DNA of 64,000 nucleotides from Chrysiogenes arsenatis DSM 11915 (GTDB taxonomy: Bacteria; Chrysiogenota; Chrysiogenetes; Chrysiogenales; Chrysiogenaceae), in NCBI RefSeq assembly GCF_000469585.1, contig NZ_AWNK01000011.1, positions 53,977 through 117,976 on the forward strand, written 5' to 3'. This document shows positions 1 to 9,250 of the stretch, piece after piece. The notes below the pieces were generated by a model. It was not told the origin of the DNA. It saw nothing but the letters and a program-made list of their open reading frames with translations, and did no database searches. The position numbers and the translations under genes were made by a program. The stretch's first letter is position 1. Each line of letters opens with the position of its first letter.

Positions 1-57
1 CCACAGGAGGGGAATTTTTGCGAAATACTAGGTGATGGTCAGCGGATCTACGTATCC

Positions 58-450
58 TTACGGCATTACCACCTTCTGCCCCGACTGCGCCCAAGCGACA
101 ATCCCACCTACCATGTTGTACACGTTATCAAATCCCTGCTGACGCAGCAGACGAGCCATCTGTCCGGTGCGGTTTCCGGTGCGGCATGTCAGAACAATCT
201 TTTTGTCGCGTGGCAGTTTGTCCAGATTATACTGGATCTGCCCCATTGGAAGGTGAATAGTGCTGGGAATATAGCCCTGCTGCCGCTCAATATTTTCGCG
301 AATATCCAGCAAAACCACATTAGGGTCGCTCTGGATCAGCGCTACTGTTTGCTGAACTGAAATATCCGTTGCGTTTGCCACTGTCGTAAATACCCCCAGA
401 ATACAACTTATGCAAAAGAATTTGCGAATGCGGGAAATCAATTGAATCAT
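58..450 (-). CDS. Exported single-domain rhodanese
   Basis: A 130-residue protein with an N-terminal hydrophobic signal sequence (about residues 1-27, ending ANA) followed by one rhodanese domain. The active-site loop CRTGNRTG starts at Cys89, the residue that would carry the persulfide, and the DIRE motif at 49-52 matches the family entry strand. It would act in the periplasm as a sulfurtransferase or sulfur carrier; the acceptor is unknown. The start is supported by GAGGAG just upstream on the minus strand. It is the last gene of a minus-strand run after selD and mnmH, 43 bases behind mnmH, which itself contains a rhodanese domain. The shared operon suggests a role in sulfur or selenium handling, but this is inference. 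Confidence 0.85.
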   Translation of the reverse strand: MIQLISRIRKFFCISCILGVFTTVANATDISVQQTVALIQSDPNVVLLDIRENIERQQGYIPSTIHLPMGQIQYNLDKLPRDKKIVLTCRTGNRTGQMARLLRQQGFDNVYNMVGGIVAWAQSGQKVVMP

Positions 451-493
451 GCGTGCTCCTCTTCGCGATAAATCCGTAATTTTCTGGCGAAAA

Positions 494-1615
494 TCACCTT
501 TCGTTCTTACTGGCCAAAAACGATACTAATTCGTCTTTTTCGCCACAAAATAGCACTGGTTTGCCAGCGTTTTCCATTTGATAGTCGTACATCGGATCAT
601 AGTACGTTACCAAAAGGAGTTCCACCCACGCCGCATGGTGTTGGAGTTCGCCGTTTTTTTTCTGCTGCTGCAAGGCGGCGTCAAACAGATCAAGCACGTG
701 TTGGTAACGCGCCATACCAAGTCGTTTGCGAATACGGAAAAATGCCTGACGTAGCGTGTCCACCCAGCGCGAATCTCCTTCGTCGCCGTACTGTTCACGG
801 TACTGTTTCAACGCAAGTTCCACATATTCGGCAAGTGTCCGTTCGACCCGCTCAGCCAGCGGCGCTTCCAAAATCACCCGCGGAGCCTGACGCAGCACAG
901 TATAAAAAGGTGCAGGAATACTGAGCGATCCGATATTCTGGCATTCATCTTCAAACACCAGCGACGTATGGCCTTCGTGCAGTTTTTTGATGAGTGCCGT
1001 CGCAAGCTGGTTTTCAAAATCAATCGGACACGGCTGAGGCGTCAGGTGTTTTCCGAAGGCCGAGCCGCGATGATGTGCAATCCCTTCCAAATCGATTCCG
1101 TTCGGCAACTGTTGCAGCACTTCGGTTTTACCCGAACCGGTACGACCTGCGATTACAATCGGGGTAATGGTCTCTGCAAACAGTGCTGGTACAACGTGCT
1201 CCAATTGCTCTATCAGAAAACGGCGAAAGGCTTTGTACCCACCGCTCAGGCGCGGGATAACCAATCCGGTGCTTTCATACAACCATTGCTGGGAAATCTT
1301 GGAGCGCATACCACCGCGAAAACAGTACAACATGGCGTTATCGTGCTGTCGAAAAAAGTCTGCCCACGCGGCGATGCGCGGAGCGCGAACCTCTTCGTTC
1401 ACCAAGCGGTGACCGAGGGCGACCGCTTTGGCGTGCCCTTCGTATTTATAGCAAGTTCCGACCATGCGCCGTTCCTGATCGTTCATCAGCGGAAGGTTCA
1501 CCGCATGCGGAAACGCCCCTTTGCCAAATTCGATCGGCGCACGCACGTCGATCAAAGGGATATTTTCAAGCACAATCCGCCGAAAATCGGCGGTTGTCGG
1601 CAGGTGTGGTGCCAT
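494..1615 (-). CDS. mnmH: tRNA 2-selenouridine synthase (SelU/MnmH)
   Basis: A 373-residue protein that replaces the sulfur of 2-thiouridine at the tRNA wobble position with selenium, using selenophosphate. The N-terminal rhodanese domain (about 15-130) has the catalytic loop at Cys98 (YCFRGGMRS) and the family-specific MVGTCYKYEGHAKA segment at 51-64. The C-terminal half has a P-loop, GRTGSGKT, at 157-164. Length fits the family (about 360). Its ATG follows directly on the selD TAA stop with no gap, so translation is probably coupled to that of the enzyme that supplies its substrate. Selenophosphate here therefore probably serves tRNA modification; whether selenoproteins also exist cannot be judged from this window. 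Confidence 0.95.
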   Translation of the reverse strand: MAPHLPTTADFRRIVLENIPLIDVRAPIEFGKGAFPHAVNLPLMNDQERRMVGTCYKYEGHAKAVALGHRLVNEEVRAPRIAAWADFFRQHDNAMLYCFRGGMRSKISQQWLYESTGLVIPRLSGGYKAFRRFLIEQLEHVVPALFAETITPIVIAGRTGSGKTEVLQQLPNGIDLEGIAHHRGSAFGKHLTPQPCPIDFENQLATALIKKLHEGHTSLVFEDECQNIGSLSIPAPFYTVLRQAPRVILEAPLAERVERTLAEYVELALKQYREQYGDEGDSRWVDTLRQAFFRIRKRLGMARYQHVLDLFDAALQQQKKNGELQHHAAWVELLLVTYYDPMYDYQMENAGKPVLFCGEKDELVSFLASKNER

Positions 1616-2650
1616 TTACGGCTGCACCGTAACAAGATATTCGCCCTGTGTGGTGGTTCTTCCGATTGGCTGCAATGTAAATCCTGCGCCCTGTGCAACG
1701 GCGAGAAACTCAGCAACACTGGCCGATTCGACAGCGACTAGCAGACCTCCAGATGTTTGCGGATCACACAAAATCGCGCGTTGCTCGTCGCTGAGCGGCG
1801 TAACTTTCGCGCCATAACTCTGGAAATTACGCTTCGTTCCACCGGGTACACAACCGAGTGCCAGATAGTCGCGCACGTGCGGCAATACGGGGACGCACGA
1901 AAAATCAATCTGTGCTGCCACACCGCTCCCTTCGCAAATTTCGATCAAGTGACCCAGCAGACCAAACCCGGTGACATCGGTCATCGCACGCACGCCAGCA
2001 AGGCGCGAAAACTCTCTGCCCGCCGTGTTCAGCGTACACATGGCATCAATGGCGACTTGCAGATGGCCGTCAGCGATTTTTTTCTGCTTTTGTGCGGTGG
2101 TAAGAATGCCAATACCCAATGGTTTCGTCAGGAACAGCTCACAGCCCTCCGTCGCGGTATCGTTGCGTTTCAAGCGACTGGTTTCTACGGTGCCTGTCAC
2201 CGCCAACCCAAAAATCGGCTCCTGTGAATCAATGGAATGCCCACCCGCCAGCGGAATGCCCGCATCACAGCACGCCGCGCGACCACCATCTATCACCTGT
2301 GCTCCAATTTCTGCGGAGAGCTTGGCAATTGGCCAGCCGAAAATAGCTATCGCCATCAGTGGTTGCCCACCCATAGCATAGATATCACTGATCGCATTCG
2401 TGGCCGCGATGCGCCCAAACGTAAAAGGATCATCAACAATCGGCATAAAAAAGTCCGTCGTACTCAATACGGCGGTGCCGTTCCCCAGATCAAACGCGGC
2501 GGCGTCATCTTTGGTTTTATTTCCCACAAGAAGTGCAGGAAATGGGGCTATATCCATCGAAGTGTGGAGAAACTCTTCTAAAAGTGCTGGAGCAATTTTG
2601 CAACCACAGCCGGCACCATGGCTAAATTCCGTGAGTTTTATCGATTCCAT
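1616..2650 (-). CDS. selD: Selenophosphate synthase
   Basis: Makes selenophosphate from selenide and ATP. The protein is 344 residues from the chosen ATG, close to the E. coli length. The N-terminus [17 protein letters not shown] aligns with E. coli SelD and puts the catalytic Cys/Sec position at Cys15 and the essential lysine at Lys18, so this is the cysteine form, not a selenoprotein. The reading frame is open 42 codons further upstream, but the ATG at 2650 has a clear GGAGG eight bases before it and matches the family start. First gene of a minus-strand unit with mnmH and an exported rhodanese. Confidence 0.95.
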   Translation of the reverse strand: MESIKLTEFSHGAGCGCKIAPALLEEFLHTSMDIAPFPALLVGNKTKDDAAAFDLGNGTAVLSTTDFFMPIVDDPFTFGRIAATNAISDIYAMGGQPLMAIAIFGWPIAKLSAEIGAQVIDGGRAACCDAGIPLAGGHSIDSQEPIFGLAVTGTVETSRLKRNDTATEGCELFLTKPLGIGILTTAQKQKKIADGHLQVAIDAMCTLNTAGREFSRLAGVRAMTDVTGFGLLGHLIEICEGSGVAAQIDFSCVPVLPHVRDYLALGCVPGGTKRNFQSYGAKVTPLSDEQRAILCDPQTSGGLLVAVESASVAEFLAVAQGAGFTLQPIGRTTTQGEYLVTVQP

Positions 2651-2782
2651 GACAACCTCCAGTTTCAATGGCTGGAAAAATACCATGATCCCGACGTACA
2701 AAGAAACGGGCATTTTGGTTTCAGGAAAATACCTCTCGGTAGATGGCACGAAGGAGCGAGGCATTTTTTCTTGCAAATCTCA

Positions 2783-2811
2783 TCGACAAACCACAGGGAG
2801 GTATCTATAAT
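2783..2811 (+). promoter_or_regulatory. Sigma-70-type promoter for carA
   Basis: TCGACA (2783-2788), a 17-base spacer, and a perfect TATAAT (2806-2811) lie in the divergent selD/carA gap. Transcription would start near 2818 and leave a leader of about 75 bases before carA. The element is seen in sequence; activity is inferred. Confidence 0.6.
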
Positions 2812-2892
2812 CGGTCGTTGGTTTGACCTATTTTTACATATGTGAGTGACGGCTGAAATTTTTCACCCGCGAACAATAAGGAGTATTAGGCA

Positions 2893-4020
2893 ATGAAGGG
2901 ATATGTTGTTTTGGCCGATGGCCGTTGTTTTGTCGGTAAAGGTTTTGGATACGAAGGGATCAGCGATGGCGAAGTCGTATTTAACACGAGCCTGACAGGA
3001 TACCAGGAAATCCTTACCGACCCTTCCTACGCTGACCAGATTATTACCATGACCTATCCCATGATCGGCAATGTCGGCACTAATGCCGAAGATATGGAAG
3101 CCGATACGGTTTTTGCGAAGGGCTTTATTGTCAAAGAATATGTTGAAACACCGTCGAATTTTCGTGCCGAAGAATCGCTGGGAGCATTCCTCACGCGCTG
3201 GAAAATCCCCGGCGTTTCCGGTATTGATACGCGCGCATTAGTGCGCCATATTCGTACGCGCGGCGCCATGCCGGGTGTGATTGCCACGGGCGAGCACGAT
3301 ATCGAAGCGCTACGCCAACGTGCGGCGGCCGCTGCCGTGATGGTTGGCAAAGATTTGGTGCAAGCGGTGACGTGTCAACAACCATACCAATGGAAAGAAG
3401 GAATTTGGGAAATTGGTCGTGGCTATAAAAAGCCCACCACCACTGGCGATATCCGCCTTGCCGTTTACGATTTCGGCGTCAAGCGCAATATGCTCCGCCT
3501 TTTGGTGGAATATGGTTTTGATGTCACGGTTTTCCCTGCCACTACCCCTGCGCAAACCATTCTTGATGGCAAATTCGACGCGCTCTTCCTCTCCAATGGC
3601 CCCGGCGATCCAGCAGCCGTCACCTACGCCCATCAGGCGGTTGCCGCGCTAGCTGGTAAGTTGCCGCTCTTTGGTATTTGCCTTGGACACCAAATTACCT
3701 GTACCGCGCTGGGCGGATCGACCTTTAAGCTCAAATTCGGGCATCGTGGCGGCAATCAGCCGGTCAAAGATCTCAAAACTGGCAAAGTAGAAATCACCGC
3801 ACAGAACCACGGTTTTGCGGTCGATGCGACGACATTGCCTGAAGGGGTAAAAGTGTCGCACATTAACCTGAACGACCAAACGGTTGAAGGGATTGAGCAC
3901 GAAGCGATGTCGCTCTTTACCGTGCAATATCACCCCGAAGCCAGTGCTGGGCCACGCGATAGTGAATATCTCTTTGCCCGCTTTGTCGATGTGATCCGCG
4001 AGTCGCAACGTTCGGCATAA
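2893..4020 (+). CDS. carA: Carbamoyl-phosphate synthase small subunit
   Basis: A 375-residue glutamine amidotransferase subunit that feeds ammonia to CarB for carbamoyl phosphate, used in arginine and pyrimidine synthesis. The N-terminal CPSase small-chain domain (1-150) is followed by a class I amidotransferase domain (about 188-370). The triad is Cys263 in GICLGHQ, His347 and Glu349 in QYHPEA. Start: AAGGAG, then ATG at 2893. The large subunit gene carB is not next door; a TolC-family gene follows after 36 bases. The arginine genes that consume its product lie about 53 kb downstream in this window. Confidence 0.97.
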   Translation: MKGYVVLADGRCFVGKGFGYEGISDGEVVFNTSLTGYQEILTDPSYADQIITMTYPMIGNVGTNAEDMEADTVFAKGFIVKEYVETPSNFRAEESLGAFLTRWKIPGVSGIDTRALVRHIRTRGAMPGVIATGEHDIEALRQRAAAAAVMVGKDLVQAVTCQQPYQWKEGIWEIGRGYKKPTTTGDIRLAVYDFGVKRNMLRLLVEYGFDVTVFPATTPAQTILDGKFDALFLSNGPGDPAAVTYAHQAVAALAGKLPLFGICLGHQITCTALGGSTFKLKFGHRGGNQPVKDLKTGKVEITAQNHGFAVDATTLPEGVKVSHINLNDQTVEGIEHEAMSLFTVQYHPEASAGPRDSEYLFARFVDVIRESQRSA

Positions 4021-4056
4021 TATTTTGAGTATTTTCGTTACAGGAGGCTTTTGCAC

Positions 4057-5358
4057 ATGAAACGACTTGCCATTCTTTTTCTCGCACTGACTCTTGGTAG
4101 TAATGTGCTGGCGCGTGAACTTGATTTTGTCACCGCTTTTTCGCTGGCACTCGAAAACAATAAAGAGATTTTGTTGCAGGAAGTCGCCCAGCGCAAAGCC
4201 GAATTAGGCGATATAAAAGCGCGCGCTATCATGATGCCAAGCTTAACGGCCAACCTTGGGTATCAACAACGCGAACATGGTTTTTTGCAAAATAGCAGTT
4301 CGACCACCTCACCCAATGATTCCTACAACACACGCTACTTGAATGCGTCGCTGTCGCAACCGATTTATACGGGCGGACGTGCCGCTGCGGAACGGAGTAA
4401 GGCGACCCACGTGCAGGTTGCTTCGGCCTATCAGGTAACTGCCGCGCAGAAATCGATATACCTTGCGCTGGTTTCACTGTTTGCCGATATCCGTCAAGCA
4501 GAAGCTATTGCTGCGGTTAACCGCGCCAACATTGAACGGCTCGAAGAGCACCTGAGCAAGTCGCGCATCCGTTTTGAAGTCGGCGAAGTGGAAAAAACGG
4601 TTCTCTTGCAAAGTGAAATGGCACTCAGCCAAGGGCGTGCCGATTATCAGGCCAGCCTGAATACGTTACATCTGCTTGAAGTTCGCCTTGGCAATATCGT
4701 CGGCATTGCTAGCGATATTACGTTAGTTGGCGAAATTCCGCAGCCCGCCACTTTACCCGAAACGATTGATGATCTGTTGCGTCTAGCAAACGAGCACCGC
4801 GACGATCTGAAAGCCGAGCAGGCGATGCTTGACTTCACCAACGAAGATCTGCGCGTACAAGTCAGCAAATATCTCCCGACAGTACGAGCGGGGGTTGATT
4901 ACCGCAACAATACCATTGATGGGGTCGGCCAGCGTGCCGGCACCAGTGAAGGTGACGACATTACCTTTATGCTGAACCTTGAGTTGCCTATTTTTGAAGG
5001 GGGAACGCGCGTCGCCGATTACCGCGAAGCGAAATACAATATCATCGAGCGTTCTCACCGCATTTTGCAGCTCAAAGAGCAGATCCGTTTTGACGTCCAC
5101 CAGTCCGTTTATACGCTCGATACCTTGTCGCACCGCCTGCGCGAAGCACAAAGCCGCATTACGTTAGCCGAAGAAAACTTACGCATGGTACGCCTGCAGT
5201 TTGAAGTTGGCGAAGCGACGAACCTTGATCTGCTCGACGCCATCGTAAACCTGAAAAACAGTGAACTTGACCTTGTCATCAACGAATTTGATCAGCGTAA
5301 AAATCAGTTTATTCTGATGCAAGCGATTGGCACTATTGGAGCTGAACTGATCCCATGA
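4057..5358 (+). CDS. TolC-family outer-membrane efflux protein
   Basis: A 433-residue protein with a signal peptide (MKRLAILFLALTLGSNVLA) and the alpha-helical repeat organisation of TolC-type channels. Two similar halves each end in a helix rich in Leu, Glu and Ala; the second contains the family-typical RLQFEVGEATNLDLLDA region near residue 385. It would form the outer-membrane and periplasmic duct of an efflux or type I secretion system. No inner-membrane pump or adaptor is adjacent, so its substrate is unknown. The ATG at 4057, nine bases after GGAGG, is preferred over a TTG at 4051. Its stop overlaps the mutL start (ATGA), an unusual partner. Confidence 0.88.
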   Translation: MKRLAILFLALTLGSNVLARELDFVTAFSLALENNKEILLQEVAQRKAELGDIKARAIMMPSLTANLGYQQREHGFLQNSSSTTSPNDSYNTRYLNASLSQPIYTGGRAAAERSKATHVQVASAYQVTAAQKSIYLALVSLFADIRQAEAIAAVNRANIERLEEHLSKSRIRFEVGEVEKTVLLQSEMALSQGRADYQASLNTLHLLEVRLGNIVGIASDITLVGEIPQPATLPETIDDLLRLANEHRDDLKAEQAMLDFTNEDLRVQVSKYLPTVRAGVDYRNNTIDGVGQRAGTSEGDDITFMLNLELPIFEGGTRVADYREAKYNIIERSHRILQLKEQIRFDVHQSVYTLDTLSHRLREAQSRITLAEENLRMVRLQFEVGEATNLDLLDAIVNLKNSELDLVINEFDQRKNQFILMQAIGTIGAELIP

Positions 5359-7154
5359 AAATTCACGTTCTCCCCGATGAAGTCATCAATCAGATTGCAG
5401 CGGGGGAAGTTGTTGAGCGTCCGTTAAACATTGTCAAAGAATTGGTGGAAAACTCGCTCGACGCCGGAGCAACCGATATTGACGTTGCAATCTGGCAGGG
5501 TGGAAAAAGCCGTATCCGTGTGATAGATAACGGATGCGGCATGGCGAAACACGATCTCCTTTTGAGTGTTGAACGGCACGCTACCAGCAAGATTTCCGTT
5601 TTTGACGACCTCTCTCGACTCGGTACGATGGGCTTTCGCGGTGAAGCCCTGCCGAGCATTGCCTCTGTCAGTCGCTCAACCCTCACCTCGCGTGAGCCAC
5701 ACAGCGATTCGGGCTATACCTTGCATATTCACGGCGGCAAAATCATCCAACTCGCCGAAGTGGCCGCCAATCCCGGCACAACAGTCGAAATTGCTGCGCT
5801 GTTTTTCAACATTCCGGCGCGCAAAAAATTCCTCCGCACAACATCAACCGAACAACAACTGATTGCCTATGCGCTGGAAGCCTTTGCACTGGCACATCCA
5901 ACCGTGGCATTCCGTTTTGAAGTGGACGATGCTCCCAGCTTGCTCTTTCCCATTGCTAGCGAAACGCAACGCATTCAGCAAGTGTTAGGGCGGGAAAATG
6001 CGCGCAACCTAGCTTTTGGCGAAGCGCACAGCGAACATGGATCGGCGCGGGGGTATTTTTCGCGCCCCGATAGCACCCGTTCACGACGCGACTTACTCTA
6101 TTGTTTTGTCAACCGCCGCATCGTAAAAGATAAGCTGCTCAGCACCCTACTGATGCGCTGCTACGAACCGTACATCCCAAAAGGGCGTTTTCCCTTCGGA
6201 GCGCTGTATATTGATATTGATCCGGCACTCGTCGATGTCAACGTGCATCCAACAAAAACCGAAGTCCGATTTTTCAATATTTCTGCCATCGAAGCACTCT
6301 TGCAAGAAGCCTTTCGTACTGCGCTTGCGGGGAGCGAACAACAGCCCCTACACCCTGCGCTGCCATCGACTTCAGTATCAACTCCCGCTCCCCACAGCAT
6401 GGAACCAACGCCCACCCGGACGGTGCCAACAAGAACTGCGCATCAACCTCTGCACCGTGAGCACACTGTGCCTGTTGCAACAACACCAGATCGCGTGGCA
6501 CACCGCGAACACCTCTACCAGACCGCACCAGTAATAGACACACCATCACCCATACAAGAAACCATTGGCGATGCTGAACAACTGACGATTTACGGACAAT
6601 TCGCCGATTCGTTTGTCATTGCAGAATATTGCGACGAGTTGATCCTCGTCGACCAACACGCCGCCATGGAACGGATTAACGTCGAAGAGCTGGAAAACCG
6701 TTATGCAGAAGAAACCATCCCAGCACAACCACTGTTATTCCCGCACCGTTTGCCACTATCAGCCGCACAACAGCGGAGTTTAGCTGGCCACCAAACGTTG
6801 CTTGGTCAACTCGGTTTTACAGTTGAAGTGATCGAAGATACCGCATGCCTGATTGCCGCTCCAGTTGGTATCCCGTCAGAACAGGCCATTGATACGGTTG
6901 TCGAGCTCTGCGATTTACTCGGCAAGAGTAAAGGGCACAGCGAAACCTCCTTGGCAGAATTTCGCGCACACGCCTTGCGCACGATGGCGTGCCACCGCAG
7001 TATCAAGGCAGGAAAAACCCTTTCGCACCAGCAAATGCACGAATTACTGCAACGCCTTTTCCAGTGCCGCTTTCCCTACACCTGCCCACACGGTCGGCCT
7101 ATTATTCTGCGCTATTCACGGGAGCGGTTATGTCACGAATTCCTCCGGTCATAG
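5355..7154 (+). CDS. mutL: DNA mismatch repair protein MutL, endonuclease type
   Basis: A 599-residue MutL. The N-terminal GHKL ATPase has the ENSLDAGAT, DNGCGM and GFRGEAL motifs. A low-complexity Pro/Thr-rich linker lies at about 335-400. The C-terminal dimerisation domain carries DQHAAMERINVEE at 433-445, matching the DQHA(X)2E(X)4E nuclease motif, plus CPHGRP from Cys577, the second metal-binding motif. This is the strand-nicking MutL of bacteria without MutH. mutS is not in the window. It overlaps the gene before by four bases and miaA after by 25, the common mutL-miaA-hfq order. Confidence 0.97.
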   Translation: MKIHVLPDEVINQIAAGEVVERPLNIVKELVENSLDAGATDIDVAIWQGGKSRIRVIDNGCGMAKHDLLLSVERHATSKISVFDDLSRLGTMGFRGEALPSIASVSRSTLTSREPHSDSGYTLHIHGGKIIQLAEVAANPGTTVEIAALFFNIPARKKFLRTTSTEQQLIAYALEAFALAHPTVAFRFEVDDAPSLLFPIASETQRIQQVLGRENARNLAFGEAHSEHGSARGYFSRPDSTRSRRDLLYCFVNRRIVKDKLLSTLLMRCYEPYIPKGRFPFGALYIDIDPALVDVNVHPTKTEVRFFNISAIEALLQEAFRTALAGSEQQPLHPALPSTSVSTPAPHSMEPTPTRTVPTRTAHQPLHREHTVPVATTPDRVAHREHLYQTAPVIDTPSPIQETIGDAEQLTIYGQFADSFVIAEYCDELILVDQHAAMERINVEELENRYAEETIPAQPLLFPHRLPLSAAQQRSLAGHQTLLGQLGFTVEVIEDTACLIAAPVGIPSEQAIDTVVELCDLLGKSKGHSETSLAEFRAHALRTMACHRSIKAGKTLSHQQMHELLQRLFQCRFPYTCPHGRPIILRYSRERLCHEFLRS

Positions 7155-8050
7155 CCCTCATCGGGGCAACGGCAGTTGGTAAAACCAACCTTGCGATAGC
7201 CTTAGCCAGAGCTATCGGCGGTGAAATTATCGGCTGTGATAGTCGTCAGGTTTACCGTTCCCTTGATATTGGAACCGGCAAACCGAGTGCCGCTGAACTC
7301 GATGGCGTCACGCACCATATGCTCGATGTTGCTGGGCCGAACGAGCACTATACGGCGCAACAGTATATCGATACGGTACGCCCGTTGCTAGCTTCGCTTC
7401 AAACACAACAGATTCCCGCCATCATTACCGTTGGCACGGGAATGTATTACGAAGCACTCATCTATGGGCTGCTGACCGCTCCGGCCGTTGATGATGAAAC
7501 CAGTGTCACCGCGCGCGCGCACGTGGCCGCCGATAGCAGCGCCGTATATGCGCTCATTCAACAGCATGACCCCGCGAGCGCCGCTCGTATTGCGAGCAAT
7601 GATCCCGCGCGGATTACCCGCTGGTTAGAGGTTTTTCTGGCAACCGGGCAGCCGATGGAGGCGTTTTTTTCTGCACCGCGCACACCACTTCTGCCGGTCA
7701 CCGAGTTTCGACTTGAACGCCCCCGCCCTGAATTATATGCCCGAATCAATCAGCGAGTAACACTTATGGCGCAAAGCGGTTTGCTCGAAGAGGTCAAACA
7801 CGCGATTGAAATCGGATACGATTTTGAGCGGGTAAAGGTTGTAGGATACACAGAATTACTCCCCGTTCTCGCTGGCGAACTACCGCTGGAAAAAGGGGTT
7901 GAAAAGATTCAACTCCATTCGCGGCGTTATGCCAAACGGCAATGCACATGGTTTCGTAATCGACTCGGAGGCGAGGTGCTCGACCTTGCCTCCGAAAACA
8001 CAGCGCAACTCATCGCGGCCATTCTTGCACACCTCAAGAAAACTCCTTGA
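7130..8050 (+). CDS. miaA: tRNA dimethylallyltransferase
   Basis: Transfers dimethylallyl to A37 of tRNAs that read UNN codons. The 306-residue protein has a P-loop GATAVGKT near residue 12, the DSRQVYR substrate motif, and GTGMYYEALIYGL, typical of the family. The frame is open further upstream inside mutL, but the ATG at 7130 has GGAG five bases before it and gives the usual N-terminus. Its product is the substrate of MiaB, which is encoded about 20 kb further on at 27679. Confidence 0.96.
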   Translation: MSRIPPVIALIGATAVGKTNLAIALARAIGGEIIGCDSRQVYRSLDIGTGKPSAAELDGVTHHMLDVAGPNEHYTAQQYIDTVRPLLASLQTQQIPAIITVGTGMYYEALIYGLLTAPAVDDETSVTARAHVAADSSAVYALIQQHDPASAARIASNDPARITRWLEVFLATGQPMEAFFSAPRTPLLPVTEFRLERPRPELYARINQRVTLMAQSGLLEEVKHAIEIGYDFERVKVVGYTELLPVLAGELPLEKGVEKIQLHSRRYAKRQCTWFRNRLGGEVLDLASENTAQLIAAILAHLKKTP

Positions 8051-8150
8051 AAGCAAAGACGATTGCTTTTAAGATGCAAACAGTATTTGTTTTGTTATCT
8101 TTTTTTATTATCCCGTCGCTCCCGTCGGCGAACATTTTTTTGGGGGGTTT

Positions 8151-8396
8151 ATGAGCAAAGGAATCAATCTTCAGGACGCTTTTTTGTTCGTTGCACGTCG
8201 CGACCGCGTACCCGTAACGATCTACCTGACGAATGGCGTGCGTATGACTGGCAGCATCGATTCGTATGATAGCTACATCATTATGCTCAAAGCTGACGAT
8301 GGCATAAAAATGATTTATAAACACGCCATCAGTACCATTTGCCCGATGCGCCCCATGAGTATTCAGGACGCCAAACATGTTCCGGCGAAAAGCTGA
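8151..8396 (+). CDS. hfq: RNA chaperone Hfq
   Basis: An 81-residue Sm-like protein that pairs small RNAs with mRNAs. Sm1 covers about residues 8-45 (LQDAFLFVARRDRVPVTIYLTNG), and Sm2 contains the diagnostic YKHAIST at 58-64. The C-terminal tail is short (about 16 residues), unlike the long E. coli tail. It lies 100 bases after miaA behind a T-rich leader and has a strong GGGGGG ribosome site. The miaA-hfq neighbourhood supports the call. Confidence 0.96.
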   Translation: MSKGINLQDAFLFVARRDRVPVTIYLTNGVRMTGSIDSYDSYIIMLKADDGIKMIYKHAISTICPMRPMSIQDAKHVPAKS

Positions 8397-8441
8397 CCTG
8401 AAGAGTATGTATTCCGTCACTGGTGCTATCCGGCGATCTGT

Positions 8442-9218
8442 ATGCGCATAACCGTCCTTGCCAGCGGATCAAAAGGGAATGCGGCCTTAGTGGAAACTGA
8501 TTCGACCCGTGTGCTGATTGACGCTGGCTTGACGATGAAAGGGATTGAGCAGCGCCTAGAATCTATCGGCGTTGCTGCCAGTTCATTAAATGCGGTGGTA
8601 CTTACCCACGAACATACCGATCACGTGCGCGGGATCGGCCCGCTTGCGAGGCGCTACCGGATCCCCGTCTATGCGACCGAAGGGACATTTTCGAGTGCTT
8701 TCGGGCTGACTGGGGATATCCCTTTAGCTCATGTGGTGCATAACGATGGCTCGCTGGGAATTGGCGATATTGGCGTAGACTTATTCAGTATTTCGCATGA
8801 CGCCGCCGACCCCGTCGGGTTCCGCTTTACAGCAGATGGCCATTCGCTCTGCTACGTGACCGATACGGGGATATATACGAGCTTGATTCGCGAATATGCG
8901 CGTGATTGTCACGGCATTGTGATTGAGTCAAATCATGACGAAGAGATGCTGATGGAGGGGAAATACCCTTGGGCGCTCAAACAGCGCGTCCGTTCGCGCT
9001 TTGGGCATGTATCTAATCGTGAAGCAAGCCTGTTTTTGCAAGAAGTGTGGCAACCGGCGCTCCGTTTTGTTGTCCTTGCACACTTGAGTGCAGAAAACAA
9101 CAGCCCCGCAGCAGCCTATACGCAAAATGCGCAAGTGCTCCAACATCTTGGCGGACACAACACCCGACTGTATGCCACACGGCAAGATGCCGTCGGCAGC
9201 ACACTCTGGGTTTCGTAA
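8442..9218 (+). CDS. MBL-fold metal-dependent hydrolase (YycJ/WalJ-like)
   Basis: A 258-residue metallo-beta-lactamase-fold protein. The metal motif HEHTDH is at 56-61 (His56, His58, Asp60, His61), and further ligand candidates are in ISHDAADP and VTDTG. The opening ITVLASGSKGNAALVET is typical of the YycJ/WalJ group, which is linked to nuclease or mismatch-repair roles in some bacteria. The exact substrate is not known. The ribosome site before ATG 8442 is weak. Nearby mutL makes a DNA-repair link possible but unproven. Confidence 0.85.
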   Translation: MRITVLASGSKGNAALVETDSTRVLIDAGLTMKGIEQRLESIGVAASSLNAVVLTHEHTDHVRGIGPLARRYRIPVYATEGTFSSAFGLTGDIPLAHVVHNDGSLGIGDIGVDLFSISHDAADPVGFRFTADGHSLCYVTDTGIYTSLIREYARDCHGIVIESNHDEEMLMEGKYPWALKQRVRSRFGHVSNREASLFLQEVWQPALRFVVLAHLSAENNSPAAAYTQNAQVLQHLGGHNTRLYATRQDAVGSTLWVS

Positions 9219-9250
9219 TATGGGTTTAGAGAAATTTGTAGGAGGCAACC

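Noticed and set aside
1-57. Ribosome-site-like AGGAGG at the window start
   Set aside because: No sustained open frame follows on the plus strand; the stretch is simply downstream of the rhodanese gene.
1616-2650. SelD as a selenoprotein
   Set aside because: The active-site position is a plain cysteine codon, and no in-frame TGA or SECIS-like hairpin was seen.
8051-8150. Terminator between miaA and hfq
   Set aside because: A short stem (AAGCAA/TTGCTT) exists but is not followed by a T-run; the T-rich tracts come later without a stem.
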